Shown here: positions 44,975 through 56,430 of the stretch, one piece after another | Layout: the number at the start of each line of letters is the position of its first letter | How positions within the stretch are numbered: position 1 is the stretch's first letter | DNA from: Gracilaria gracilis | Lineage: Eukaryota > Rhodophyta > Florideophyceae > Gracilariales > Gracilariaceae | Assembly: GCA_030374805.1 (NCBI GenBank) | Contig: JARGSG010000238.1 | Span: 1-64,000, forward strand | Direction: 5' to 3' | Length of the DNA: 64,000 nt | Notes under the pieces: model-generated | What the model was told of the DNA's origin: nothing | What the model saw: only the letters and a program-made list of their open reading frames with translations | Databases searched by the model: none | Translations under genes and position numbers: made by a program

Positions 44975-46732
44975 ATGAGCGGTCAACCTCCGAACTCGGG
45001 ATACTTCTCCCGATTTCGTTCGGTGCCTCTTCCGCAAAGCGGCAATGCTTCTGGGGCGTCGCAGGGGCTCAACGCCAGTGGCGGACACATTCTCCCTCCG
45101 GGGCAGCAGCCCCATGGTCACGTCATGTATGACGTGCCGTGGCCTTCCTACGACGAGCTAGTCGGGCTGAACCCTCGCGTTCAAGCGCACATCTTCCGGA
45201 CTGCTCCGTGGTTTCATCCTACAGCCGTTTTCAACGAGGAGCTTATCGTGTCCTATGCGGACGGTACTGATCGCCTTCCTGGTGATCTTCCGGCGTTAGT
45301 CACCACTTCGTGGGATTGGCGTCGACGGGTTGCCGTCCCTCCTCACGCAATCTTGCGGCGTTCCGGCGAGTCGCTGGCTTCCGCTCAGGCGGCGTTGGTT
45401 CGCTTGGGCTATGCGCGGCAGAGCCGGGCGAACTTCGAGTTCCCAACTCCTGATTCCATCAGCTTCGATGTCCGGTTGTACCGTACACAAGGCGAGATTT
45501 CGTATTGCGCCCGCTTGGCGGTGGTTGGGACTTACTCCTGGAGAGGACGTTCTAATGTACGCCAGGAGGCGGTGTGTTGGATTCATTTAATCATCCGGGC
45601 GGAGTTCAGGTATCTTCGCCGGCAGTCCCGTTCGCGGTGGTTACAGAACTTCATCCGCGATGAGCGTCGTGCGCGTTCCCGTTTCGGGTTTCTCGTTTCG
45701 TATCAAAACACGGAGATCAATCAAATCCGGCACAACCATCGGCTGGGCCGTTACGTTCCAATTCCCACTTGGTGGTCCTCGGTGGAGGTGTGTCCCGGGT
45801 GCTACGTAGAGTTGCCTCCGGTCCTCTCCTATCTGGGCTCCTGCCTCACCGAGGATCCGTATTCCGGACTGTGGTCCGTTGTGCTCACCGAGTGGGCCAT
45901 CCGCACCGCGGCTTATCTCCTATGGGAAGTATACGACCAGTATCGACTGTGGTATGTCCCGCCTCGCCTTCGTGCGTGCATCCGAGAACTCTCGTTGCGA
46001 GTCCCTCTCGGAGGTGAAAACAATGCCGAAGAAGTTCGTGGGCTCCTCGACGTAGTCGACCGAGTTGATTGGGCCAGCGTGCCCTTCGCTCAGAGCGGCC
46101 GCAGTCACGAGGACGGCGGTTTCGACCGGTCTCCGGGACGACGCACGCCATTGGCGGGAGATTTCATCTTTTTCAATCCCTGGGAGGTGCAAGAGATCAC
46201 TGCAGCTGAAGCGGCAGCTCTCCGGATGGCTCCGAGATATATCCCTTACAGGCATCTCGTTGGCTTCGTCGACGCTGACGATTTTTACCACGCCTACGGC
46301 GGTGACGACGACCAAATGATGGACGACGAACCCGAGACGAAGTGTGATGACGACGTAGTTGAAGAGGTTCCTTCTGCCAACGCGGCTGAGCCGACCGCTA
46401 ATGACACGGCAGCGCCGGGAATGGCGACGCCTGAGCCGGTGGATCCACCCGCGCCCGAACCTTCGTCGGTAGGTGCTGTGGTGGCTTCCCTTCCGGACGA
46501 ACCAGATGTGATCGAGGTGCCTACAGTCCTCCCCTCTGGGGGTGGAAGCGGTGAGGTGGCTGTGATCGCTCAGTTCCTCCGAGGAGTTGGGCTTTACGCA
46601 ACTGTCGCGAGCGGAAACGTCGCCCCAATGCGGGATGCGTTGGATGCACGCCTTACTGGCGGATCCAATCCCAGCAATGGGGGTACTGGTGACGGCGCTC
46701 CGGGCCCTTCCAACCAAGGGTCGGTGGCTTAG
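44975..46732 (+). CDS. Antisense ORF protein (aORF), element B copy, intact
   Basis: 586 codons from the first ATG (44975) to TAG 46732, no interruption. The frame is also open upstream through the polypurine tract into the LTR (to a GTG at 44726), with basic Ser-rich text like the start of the element A copy, so translation may begin further up. Blocks shared with elements 1 and A: FRSVPLPQSG, APWFHPTAVFNEELIVSYA, FDVRLYRTQGE, IIRAEFRYLRRQSR, RFGFLVSYQ, GRYVPIPTWW, VEVCPGCYVELPPVLSYL, AAYLLWEVYDQYRLWYVPP and GDFIFFNPWE. Acidic Pro/Glu-rich C-terminus. No known family, zinc finger, signal or membrane segment seen. It reads against pol, convergent, 174 bp from the pol end. Function unknown. 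Confidence 0.82.
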   Translation: MSGQPPNSGYFSRFRSVPLPQSGNASGASQGLNASGGHILPPGQQPHGHVMYDVPWPSYDELVGLNPRVQAHIFRTAPWFHPTAVFNEELIVSYADGTDRLPGDLPALVTTSWDWRRRVAVPPHAILRRSGESLASAQAALVRLGYARQSRANFEFPTPDSISFDVRLYRTQGEISYCARLAVVGTYSWRGRSNVRQEAVCWIHLIIRAEFRYLRRQSRSRWLQNFIRDERRARSRFGFLVSYQNTEINQIRHNHRLGRYVPIPTWWSSVEVCPGCYVELPPVLSYLGSCLTEDPYSGLWSVVLTEWAIRTAAYLLWEVYDQYRLWYVPPRLRACIRELSLRVPLGGENNAEEVRGLLDVVDRVDWASVPFAQSGRSHEDGGFDRSPGRRTPLAGDFIFFNPWEVQEITAAEAAALRMAPRYIPYRHLVGFVDADDFYHAYGGDDDQMMDDEPETKCDDDVVEEVPSANAAEPTANDTAAPGMATPEPVDPPAPEPSSVGAVVASLPDEPDVIEVPTVLPSGGGSGEVAVIAQFLRGVGLYATVASGNVAPMRDALDARLTGGSNPSNGGTGDGAPGPSNQGSVA

Positions 46733-48002
46733 TCCATCTTCATCCTGATTCCCGCTGTGCGGTGTTGTTGTAGGATATAGCCTTGATGGCCATTAAACCT
46801 ACTTCCGTCTATGACGTATATTTTTCCTTTCCCAAGTGCCAGTTTCGTCTTCTCCCACTTCTCAACTTCCTTCTTGGTGAGCTAGCTTCTTCCCCTTCGG
46901 GGCGTGTTATCCCACTTGGCCGTTAACAATTGTCGCCGGGAGACCCGTGAGAGTACGCCGATGGTACTGCACCACTTTCGATCGTGGGAGATGCTCGATT
47001 GGCTCATCCGAGTCAGCCTCGGGTCCGTAGCCGTACCAACGTACGAGATACTGTATGTACCCCAACGGATGGTATGAGTGTTCCACTATGTGGTCGACTT
47101 CGAACTTCTGTCGGAAGACTTCCCGGCCTTGCCGTGTGATTACGACATCCTGCTTCGGAGAGCTCTCCGGTGACTCCACCGTGTGTGGCACTGCGTCGGT
47201 GTTCCGGTTAGACCGTGTTGTGTCCAACAAGGTTGGTGGCACTGCTCCTTCGCGGTGTGTTCCCCCACTTGGGTCGATTGTCACGCGTCTCGCGGTGTCG
47301 GTGTTCCCGATGCCTTGGTTTGGTAGAGTTCCTTCTCCCGCGGGAGTCCCAAGTGGGCGTACCGCAAGTGTGCGTGGTAGCGACCGTTTCGACGGATTTG
47401 TGCGTGTCGTCGAACGTGCTGGCGTCAACGGTAACCCTGATTGAACCGGCCTCGCCGTGGTGGCACGTGACGTTGTCAACGGGTGGCCGTCATTGGTCTG
47501 CGCCGTGGCGTGTTCCGCCTCCGTATGCACGGGAGGTGTCAGCTCGGTTTGCCGACGTGGTTCGCTCGCTGGGCTGATCTCCCTTATAGGTGTAGTCCGT
47601 GTGCTACGGTTGGCACCTCCCTGCTGGGCATTTAGCGACGTGTCCACGGTGTGGCCCGCCTCAGGAGTGTTGGGCGACTTAGTCTCCGACGACTCTTCTC
47701 CGTCTTAGACGTGCGAGTTCAACAGCGCCTTAGGCTGTATTTCCACTTCTTTATGCAACGTAGTCACTCCAAGCGCGCTATGCTGCGTAGGCAACGGCTT
47801 TGCCGGTAACAACTGAGTCTCCTCGGTCCTGTTTCGCACGGCGGTAGTGTCTGGTGACGATTCCGCTTCTGCGTTGATGCGCGGCGACCTTGACGAGACG
47901 CCGGGCTCCCGAGGGGGCTTTGATTGAGCATTATCAGTGTCACTCTTCCGTGCCACACGGTGTTTCTCACGCGACAGCGCGGAAGCATGACGATTAACGA
48001 GT

Positions 48003-48016
48003 CCCTCCACCTCCTT
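48003..48016 (-). other. Internal polypurine-tract copy in the pol linker of element B
   Basis: Minus-strand TAAGGAGGTGGAGG encodes Lys-Glu-Val-Glu, at the same place as the tracts in elements 1 and 2. Confidence 0.4.
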
Positions 48017-51000
48017 AGATGGAGCGACATGTGGAGTGGGTGTCAACGCGCCAAGGCAGCGAATAATTACGCCAGGCGGTGGGGCTTCAGACAGCGAAGC
48101 ACCAGGGCGCGTAGAGTCCGATAACATCGGCAAATCCGAGAGTCCCCTACTTGGGTGTGGTACCTTCCTAGGGCGGTCGATCGGGGGTGGGTCCGGTGTG
48201 TCCGTAGTGTTCGTTTCCGCTTCTGCGGTAGAATGTACATTTGATGGGTCGTTTTCCGCAGGCGGGGGTGCAAAAACCACGCGATCGCGGGAAATGCGTT
48301 CGTGTTGCTGACCCATCTCCACTACGACAGTGTCGGATTCCACTGCAATTGTCTTGAAGGGACCGTCGGCGACGGGTGAGAGCTTGTGGCGTTTCTCCTT
48401 GCCTGGGTTCCAATACTCCTTACGGATGAACACATAGTCCCCTTCTTTAAGGGCGGGTGGTCTTCGAGGGGCTCGCTGATCGAAATCACGCTTATATGCG
48501 GCTTGTGACCGGGCCATTGACCGTTGTGTTGCAGGGACCAGCTTCGTAAGCCTCGTCTTCCAGGTTTCCCTGTATCCCTTCTTCGAAGGAAATTGATCCA
48601 GCGTTGGCTGTGCTTCGAGCGCCACGGGCGGTGGGGTGCGAGACAGAACCAATTCAAATGGAGTCAATCCCGTAGTACGGTGTACCTGAATGTTGTATGC
48701 GAATGTCAGCGCATCGCTGAACAGGTCCCACGTGGTGGGGTGATCGGCTACGTATGAACGGAGTGCTGCTAACAGCGTCCGGTTAAACCGTTCAGCCTGC
48801 CCATTACACTGGAGGTGGTAGGTTGTCGTGAAGAGATTCTTGACATCCAGAATCCTGCATACATCCCCGAAGAACCGGGAGGCAAACTGTTTCCCGTTGT
48901 CGGAGAGTAGATTCACCGGTGGACCGTAGACGAATGCCCAATGGGTGACGAATGCTTGCGCAACCGTCAATGACGTGATTCTCCGTAATGGTGCGGTACG
49001 AACGAGCTTCGAGAAACGATCCGTGATCACGAGTAGAAATTTGTTACGCCGCTTAGTAGCGAGGAAGGGTCCCAAAATATCGATAGCTACGAATTCCAGG
49101 AGCGCCCTTGCGGGGAAGAGCTTCAACTTCGTCGCATGGCGGCGAAGCTTGACGCGATTCCGAGCACACTCGGGGCAGAACCGCACAGTTGCGTAGCAAT
49201 CCACAGCCATTGCTGGCCAGTAGAATTTCCTTCGCAATGTAAGGTACAGTTTCCGTCCTCAGACGTGGCCACTAAGTTTGGCATAGTGTGATACGTGTAA
49301 CACCCGAGATTGTAGGGCGTGTGGCACCACTATTTGTGGGTTTCCAGTTACCGTGCGAACGAAATATCCAATATCATTCACCCGAAAGGAGAGATCAGCT
49401 CCTCCATTGAGTTGCGCCCGAATCTTCGTGCAGTAGGGATCGCTGAATTGTTCCCTAACCATCTCCTCCGTTGTGACGGGTACGAAGTTCCCTGGTAGGG
49501 GGTTCGCACTTTCGCAGACAGCGAGTAGGTCATCCAGTTCCTGGTCAAAATCCAGTTCGTCTGGCCATTCCTCTTCGGTATCATCCATTTCACCTGCGGT
49601 GTAGTCGTCAACTGCGAAGCAGGGTATTTCCTCGTCATCGACGGCTAATGCTTCTCCTGTGGTGGGTAGACGAGAAAGGGCGTCGGCTTTTGTATTTTTG
49701 GCGCCCTTCTTGTAGGCGACGTCGAAGTCGAACTCTGCAAGACGCAGTCTCTAACGCATTAAGCGGCCTGAAGGCTCCGATATGGAGAGTAGCCATCTCA
49801 ATGATGAGTGATCCGTGTAAACGGTGAAATGAGCACCCATGAGGTAGGGGCGTACTGTGCATAACGCCCACACTACTGCAAGACATTCCTTCTCCGAGAC
49901 GGAGTAATTCTTCTCATGCACATTTAACGAACGGGACCAGTAACCAATTGGCTTGCGTTCCCCCTCTGGGGTGGTTTGAAACAAGGCACAGCCTACCTGG
50001 TAGTCACTAGAATCCGTGTCCACGGTATATGAAAGTCCCGGTTTCGGTAGGGACAATACTGGTGCCGTGGTTACAGCCTCTTTGAGAGAGTTAAAGGCTT
50101 CCGTCTGAGTAGACGTGAATGGGTCCAACTTAGGCGGCTGACCCTTCCGCAGAAGCGCGTTGAGAGGTGCCGCAATGTCTGCGATGTTGGGAATAAACCG
50201 TTTATAGACGTTGACTAATCCTAGGAAGGATCTCAGTTCAGTCTGGGTAGTCGGTTCGGTGGCCTGTTTCAGCGACTTCACGCGAGCTTCCTCGATCATG
50301 ACACGTCCTGGACGGATTATGTGACCCAGATACTTGACAGTATTCGTGAAGAATTCGCATTTCCTCAGCTTGAGTTTCACTCCGGCGTCCCGTAACGTGG
50401 CCATTATGTCTCTCACATGTGTGAGGTGATCATCCAGATTATCTGAGAATACAATGACGTCGTCAAGGTAGACGAGACAAGTACGCCACTTGAAGCGGGC
50501 CAGTAGGATATCAATAGCGCGCTGAAAAGTAGCGGGAGCATTGATTAAACCAAAGGGCATCCGTTTAAAACGGTAGAGGCCAGAATGGCAGACAAACGCT
50601 GTTTTGTCCTGATCCTCCTTTCTCACTGGAACCTCCCAGTATCTCCAGTTCGCATCCAAGGCCGTAAATACGGTAGCATTTCCGAGAGAATCGATGTATT
50701 CATCCATACGTAGAATAGGGTACACGTCCTTGACGGTAAGAGCGTTTAGACGACGATAGTCGATACAGAAGCGCCAGGAACCATCCGGTTTCGGAGCCAG
50801 TACCACTGGTGATGCCCACGGCGAATATGCCCGTTCTATAACTCCTGCACGGAGCATCTTGTCCACCTGAAATTGCTCTTCTTCTCTGGCCTTGGGCTCT
50901 GCCCTGTACGGATGTTGGGCTACTGGCCGAGAGTTCGGAAGGAGATCAATCCGGGTTTCCGTGGTATTTATCTCTCCGATAGAACCATCCCACATTGTGG

Positions 51001-51181
51001 TGAACTCACGAAGCATATCGCGCAGTCGTTTGCGGTGTGTCTCCGGAACATGTCCGAGGTCGAGTTCTTTCAATTCCATCACTGGGTCCAATTGGTCGTA
51101 ACTCATCGGAACGCGTGTCTTCTCTGTCTTAACAGGTTGCTGACCCGAGAGACTCGGCGACGGATGCGAATGAGATTCAGA

Positions 51182-51196
51182 CTCCTCCCCCTCCTT
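51182..51196 (-). other. Internal polypurine-tract copy before RT of element B
   Basis: Minus-strand AAGGAGGGGGAGGAG encodes Lys-Glu-Gly-Glu-Glu in the protease-RT spacer. Element A has the same tract at the same place (55431-55446). Confidence 0.5.
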
Positions 51197-52140
51197 AGAG
51201 TGAAAGATTCCGAGCACATCGGCAGCAGTCATTTTCGTCGGTACCAACGCAGTTGGATGCGGCATGACCGAGCCAATCACTTGGGTTTTCACCAAATACT
51301 GGGTTGTTTTCCCTAGATTGGCTATCAACACGTAAAACGGACTATCCGGTTCCACCTGGACCACTCCATTAGCAATGGCAAGAGAGTATTTATCATACAA
51401 CGACGGCAATGGCTGGACGATTCGTAAACCGTGTTGACGGGAGTTCACCTGTACCCAGACTTGAGACTCTGGAGGCACGCGTGTCGCGGAGGCAACACGA
51501 AGCTTCGTAGATTCCCGAGAACTCGTTGGTGCTTCCTGCGCCGCAGGTAGAGGTACATGCTTCTTGGAGGCATGCCTCAAATGACGACGAACAATCGGCA
51601 CGAACGAACCATCTTCCATTTCAACACGCCTCTGGCGGGGCCTAATGGCATCGACAAAGCGGTCGCAAAAGTCACAACCCAAAATGACTGGGGCGGCCAG
51701 GGACCGACAAACGACAAAGTCGAGCTTCACCACGCATGAGCCCAAGCGGATTACCAACTCGATGTATCCTACCGTTGACAACGGGTTGTTATTCGCGTCA
51801 GCGACGTCAGGAATGTCGCCACGGCGAATGTGTAACCGCAAGGCGGGTGGCAATGCTGTCTCAACAATGAAATTCGGACCTGCGCCTGTATCTAATACAG
51901 TGAGATAACGCACCATAAACTGGGGTGAAAGGCCAAGGTCGGCATAGACCTTGTAATTGCGCTTGGCCATCACCATAACTCTATCCGGGAAACGGTTATT
52001 TCTTACCCGTATCCACAGTCGACGAAGAACACCAAGGTGTTCTGAGTTCACGTCTTCAACGGCCTGTTTCCTCGAGAGGATTCGGACCTGGGAGCGAGGC
52101 AGAGACGCCTCGGGCCCCTTCAGCCTCAACTCTGAGGGCG

Positions 52141-52177
52141 CCTCTCCAAGAGAGGAGACTCCCACAATTAGTTTTTC
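52141..52177 (-). promoter_or_regulatory. Probable -1 ribosomal frameshift signal, gag-pol of element B
   Basis: Minus strand: heptamer G AAA AAC (52177-52171), gag stop TAA (52170-52168), then hairpin CCTCTC-TTG-GAGAGG (52155-52141), 15 bases after the heptamer. The pol frame is -1. Confidence 0.6.
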
Positions 52178-54252
52178 TGAGCAGATTCCGCCTGAGGCGT
52201 GTGCTCAGTGTTCTGAACCATTGATGCCTGGACACCAGCCGCAGAAACGTCCGCAGTAGTGGTTGAAGTTCTCTCGAGAGGGGTACGGGGGTGAGAAGTC
52301 ACCATGTTCTGGGCAATCGGAGCCGCAATAGTGCGTGGAATATTCATCTTCGCGCGGATGTACGATGCCATCGGAACAGAAGCCTTCTCTTCAGGTGAGA
52401 GGGATTCGTAGTTGGCAATGACTTGTGCCCATTCACGCATGGTGAAAACACACTGCAGAGAAGTATGCCCTCGCGTATAGCAGAGGTGACAGATCAATCC
52501 AACAATGGCATTGACGTTCCGAGTATTCGAGAATCGCACCGCTGGGCGGGAAACTTGCCAGCCAGGCCGTGAAGCCCGGGTTCAACCGTTCTCATATGAC
52601 AGTCGAGGCGGTCGAACTCGGTTCGAATCTGCATACAGCAGTGTATTGTCCGGAGCCGTTTGAAACGAAGCATCCGTGGTTGAGGGAAGCTCCGTTGTCG
52701 GGATTGAAAGCACGTCGCTACGGGCAAAGTGCACCTGATCATACTCCTTATTGGAGTGTTCCTCAGCCAGCATTGACGCCGAAGGGGTTCCCGATTCCAA
52801 CATCGACGCTTTAGTGGACTTCAACCGTGTACCCAGGACTCGTGCGCGTAGCGCATCACCTTCGGCGGGTGCATACTGCACTATTCCCAAGTACCTAATC
52901 TTACGGTTCTCTTCACGGCGACGGCCCACTAGGGTCCGTATAGCCGGGTCTAGTCCATCAACGAACATGGTACAACGCTCTTGAGCGGAATAAACATTGC
53001 CACAACGGTGGAAGGCCTTATTCAGGCGCACCGAGTAATCGGTTTCCGTTTCGCCGGGGCGTTGTTTGGTGTCCCTCAGAGCGAGGATAGCCGACTGGAT
53101 GGCGGTACCAGTGGCATAGGACCTCAGTAGATACTGAACTGCTTCAGGCCAGCAAGTAACCTTTCCTTCAGAGGCGCGAGATGAACCTCTTACAGATTTG
53201 TACTGATCTTCCGCAAGTCCGCGTAGAAAATAGGGCAGCGCGACAAACGCCTGTCCTTCATTCATCCCAAGGATGTCGGCTTCCGCTACAAAGCGTGATA
53301 GAAAATCCAACACCAAGATGGGATCATCGCCTGTAAACAGTTGATTACGGAGCGACAGCTGCATCCGTTTGATACAGTCTTTGACCTTTCCCGTCCCACG
53401 GGGAGTTCTATCCAGTGAGGAGTCCTCCAAACGGTAATACCGGTATGACAACAGCTTCTTGTAGAGCAGATTGGTAGGCTTCAACTCTTTTAATCCGGAG
53501 TGCTTCCTTCCCTTCGAGCGGGTGCGTATCACACCTTGGGTGGCTGATGACCGCTTTGAGCGTGACGAACGCTCACGAGGGGCTTCTTCTACCGACGAGT
53601 CGGACGAATCAGACTCGGTTGACCGGCGGGAAGAAAGAGAAGATGCTGACGAATCAGAGTCGTAGTTCTTCCGCTCTTTGCGTGCTTTGGATCCACTGAC
53701 CTTCTTGTCACGGTGTGAAACAGCAACCGGCTCAGCCGTGCGATTGGCTCCAACCAGGACGGTTTGTTCCACCGTTTCTAGACGGGCGCGGAGGCGAGTA
53801 AACTTCTCAGCCACGTCCTCCACGAAATTAGCGGGTCCTCCGAAAGCTTCCAAGAGGGAGTTGAGATCACCACGAAATACGCGGAGATCCTCAGAAAAGT
53901 CCTGCAAAGCAGTGTCATTTACCTTCTTTCGAAGTAGCGACAACTCCTTAGCAAGGGTAGCATGGGCAGCCCGCGTGGAGCGGAGCTGCTCTTCCACAGT
54001 TAAGTGGGGGGTGTCATTGACAGTAGCTCTCAGAGGTGCCTCAGGGGCGGGACCAGCAACGGCAGGAGCCGGTCCATCACCTCGATGAGGGTTGATAAAC
54101 GACGTGGGCGGAAGTCGAGTGGTCGTCGGCACAGCTTCAGTAGCCGGCATCCCTTCGGTCCGGGACCGTGAACGGGTGGGGATCCGTGACGAAAGTGGCG
54201 GATCCGATCTTCCAGTCTGACTGCGTGTCTTCGGACGATCTGAAAGAGTCAT
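52168..54252 (-). pseudogene. gag: Gag of element B, one frameshift
   Basis: Starts ATG 54252 (MTLSDRPKTRSQ). Basic Arg/Ser-rich start; EEQLRSTRAAHATLAKE coiled-coil region; Ser/Asp/Arg segment; LKELKPTNLLYKKLLSYRYY block; DFLSRFVAEADILGMNE block; CWPEAVQYLLRSYATG; a frameshift near 52570; zinc knuckle CHLCYTRGHTSLQC near 52500-52455; end Gln-Lys-Asn. About 690 residues, long for a Ty3 gag because of the extended N-terminal half. Confidence 0.9.
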
Positions 54253-54390
54253 GACAAGAACAACCGTACAAAGAGATAATCGACAGCCAATTAACTGGGA
54301 CTTCCAATGAACTTACAAATGGAGACAAGGGCAAAAGAACTAACCTCGCCACGAGTGAATTCACGAGTGAATCTTCCGACAAAACTAGTC

Positions 54391-54409
54391 GTTCTAAGTC
54401 ATGAGACCA
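54391..54409 (-). other. Primer-binding site of element B
   Basis: Minus-strand TGGTCTCATGACTTAGAAC, two bases from the LTR. A diverged form of the site in elements 1, 2 and A. Confidence 0.65.
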
Positions 54410-54411
54410 CT

Positions 54412-55263
54412 TGTGGAGCAACGTCTTTGGCGGGAAAAGCGCAGGCTCACGAAGACGTTCGGAATCTTGCCCTCGACAGGGCAGCACAGCGAACGGAGCA
54501 CTCCGGGAATGACACAGCTAAGCCGGGTGTAAATCCGAGGTCAAACCGTCACGGCAAGCGTCGGAGCGTTAGGCTGATCAGTAGTCGGTAGAGATCCACA
54601 TGTTCACACGGTCACGAGATGAGTCCTCAAAAGAGAGTAGCACGGCAACGAAAAGGTGTCGGAAACGAGCCACTGAGAACAAAGCAAAAAGGCAAACCCA
54701 AAAAGGGGAGAAAGCAAACCACCAGAGTAGGGAAAAGAGAGAGAGAATAAAGCAAACCCAATACAGGGGCGAGTATACGACAATAGGTCGGAACGAGACA
54801 CACAAATAGTGGTTATACTCTGAGCGCCACAAGGGTGGGTAACTATACATGAACAACGCAGTCGTCACTCCACTTGGAGGTGAACAGTCCGCGAAGGCGT
54901 GATAGTTAGAGCCAGAAGCCCTTGCTTGGCAAGGGGCAATTTACTTGGGGGAGCGATGCTCAACCCTCTAAGTACTGAGCTCGGCGCACCACTGACAGTG
55001 GGTGCGCCGGGCAAAATAATCTATAAAATATCTAAGTAAATACAGCAATGCTGGATGCACTGCCTCTGGCATATCCGTGCTACACGTGTGCTATTCACAC
55101 CCGCTAAGCGGCGCCTCGAGCCGTGCAATCCACGTGTACATGTGTGGAAATTACCTCAGCGAGGCGACACGCTAATAGCGGTGTAGCTCATATATATCTA
55201 CTAACGCATGATGCGGAAATTAACTAAGTACCTCAAATCGCCTCCAAGGAGTGTTGTCCTTCA
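54412..55263 (-). repeat. 5' LTR of element B
   Basis: 852 bp, pair of 43887-44738. A 26-bp inverted repeat at 54983-55008 lies about 20 bp after a TTTTATAG box on the minus strand. It is followed on the right by the target-site copy GTGCT (55264-55268). Confidence 0.96.
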
Positions 55264-56418
55264 GTGCTCCAGATTGAGCTTCATTAACTCCTCAACAGGG
55301 TTCGTCTGTTCAGTGCCAGGTGGCAACGGCTTAACCTCAAAAGGTGCTGGGGTGTCTGAACCCGAGTTCTTCTGGGTATCATCCGTATCGGCTTCAAACG
55401 ACTCATTCCGTACTTCGGCGAATTCGGCGGCCTCCTCCCCCTCCTTAGGGTCAGATACACCGAGCACGGTTCCAATCGGAATCTTCGTGGGTATCATTGC
55501 AGCGGGGTACGGTAGTACCGTGCCAATTACTTGGTTCTTTGTTAACCATTGTTAGGTTTTGCCAAGATTGTCGACGAGGACCTTAAAGGCTTCATCCGGT
55601 TGAATCGTTACGACTCCATTAGCCAAAGCGATCTAGCGCTCTTCATATAGTGCCGGTTACAACTGCACCGTGTGTAGACCAAACTGTTTGGTGACGACTT
55701 CGACCCACACCTGGGGCTCCGGTGGAAGGTGCACAGATTTGAGCACGTTCAACTTCGTTGATGCCACTGTGCCTTTGGTAGGCTGATGTGCAACCGGAAG
55801 CGGTACGTGTTTCCGCGTAGCGGCTCGCTGAGGTCTCCGGATAATCGGAATTATTGAACCGTCTTCCATTTCTATGGTACGCTTCCGAGGACGGATATTT
55901 TCCACAAACCTGTCACAGAAATCACAACCCAGTATAACTGGTGCGGCTAGCGAATCGCAAACGACGAAATCTACCTTCACGAGGTGCCTTCCTCATCTTA
56001 CCAAGAGCGAAATGTAACCAGCCGTACTAATCGGATTGTTGTTGGCATCCGAAATATCCATTGATGGACCGTAACGAACACGTTCCTGAAGAGCAGGCGG
56101 TATCAATTTCATGTGAATAAGGTTAGGAGCAGCTCCTGTGTCTAGGACCGACAACTGACGAACCATAAAATGTTCTGAAAGGCCGAGATCGGCCTAAACT
56201 TTATAATTCCGCTTGGCCATGACCAGGATTCTATCCGGGAGACGGGGATTACGGGCCCGTATCCACGGTCGACAAAAAACACAAAAGTGTTCCGAATCCA
56301 CGTCGGTGGCTGCCATTTTCCTTGATAGGATCGTAACAGTCGGGGAGCGAAGCGGAGGCGCCTCGAGCGTCTTCTGCTTCGACTTGGAAGACGCTCCTCC
56401 CGTCGGGGAGACTCCCAT
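55264..56418 (-). pseudogene. pol: Pol of element A, 5' part (protease and spacer)
   Basis: Starts ATG 56418 (MGVSPTGGASS), just after the gag stop, in the -1 frame. Protease: VLDTGAAPN near 56150-56120, then APVILGCDFCDRFV. Several stops (TAG ~56196, TGA ~55990, TAG/TAA near 55655 and 55550). The polypurine-like tract at 55431-55446 encodes KEGEE. It ends at ..LNLEH where element B is inserted; the second half is at 43886-39674. Confidence 0.88.
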
Positions 56419-56430
56419 ATTTAGTTTTTC
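56397..56430 (-). promoter_or_regulatory. Probable -1 ribosomal frameshift signal, gag-pol of element A
   Basis: Minus strand: G AAA AAC (56430-56424), gag stop TAA (56423-56421), then hairpin CTCCC-CGAC-GGGAG (56410-56397). The stem bases differ from elements 1, 2 and B but still pair. Confidence 0.58.

Larger units (their letters stand above)
46907..52165 (-). pseudogene. pol: Pol of element B, one frame with three stops
   Basis: A single 1753-codon frame. Protease VLDTGAGPNFIVE (about 51905-51870); RT with WASPVVLAPKPDGSWRF and VYLDDVIVF (about 50470); RNase H DTDSSDYQVGCALFQ; TAG at 49751-49753 (Trp in relatives); acidic spacer; TGA at about 49259 (Gly in relatives); integrase zinc finger with CPECARN; core Asp (AIDILGP), Asp (LLSDNG), Glu (ERFNRTL); linker with TAA at 47705-47707; chromodomain YLVRWYGYGPEAD (about 47060-47020); end GQVG. 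No frameshift at all, so three point changes separate it from a full frame. It lies in the -1 frame relative to gag. Confidence 0.95.
43887..55263 (-). mobile_element. Ty3/gypsy element B (complete, nested in A)
   Basis: 11377 bp bounded by two 852-bp LTRs and a perfect 5-bp duplication GTGCT. The insertion splits pol A between ..LNLEH and VPESH. In minus orientation: LTR, primer site, gag, pol, antisense ORF on the opposite strand, polypurine tract, LTR. It is the best preserved Ty3 copy here: one gag frameshift, three pol stops and an open aORF. Confidence 0.97.
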
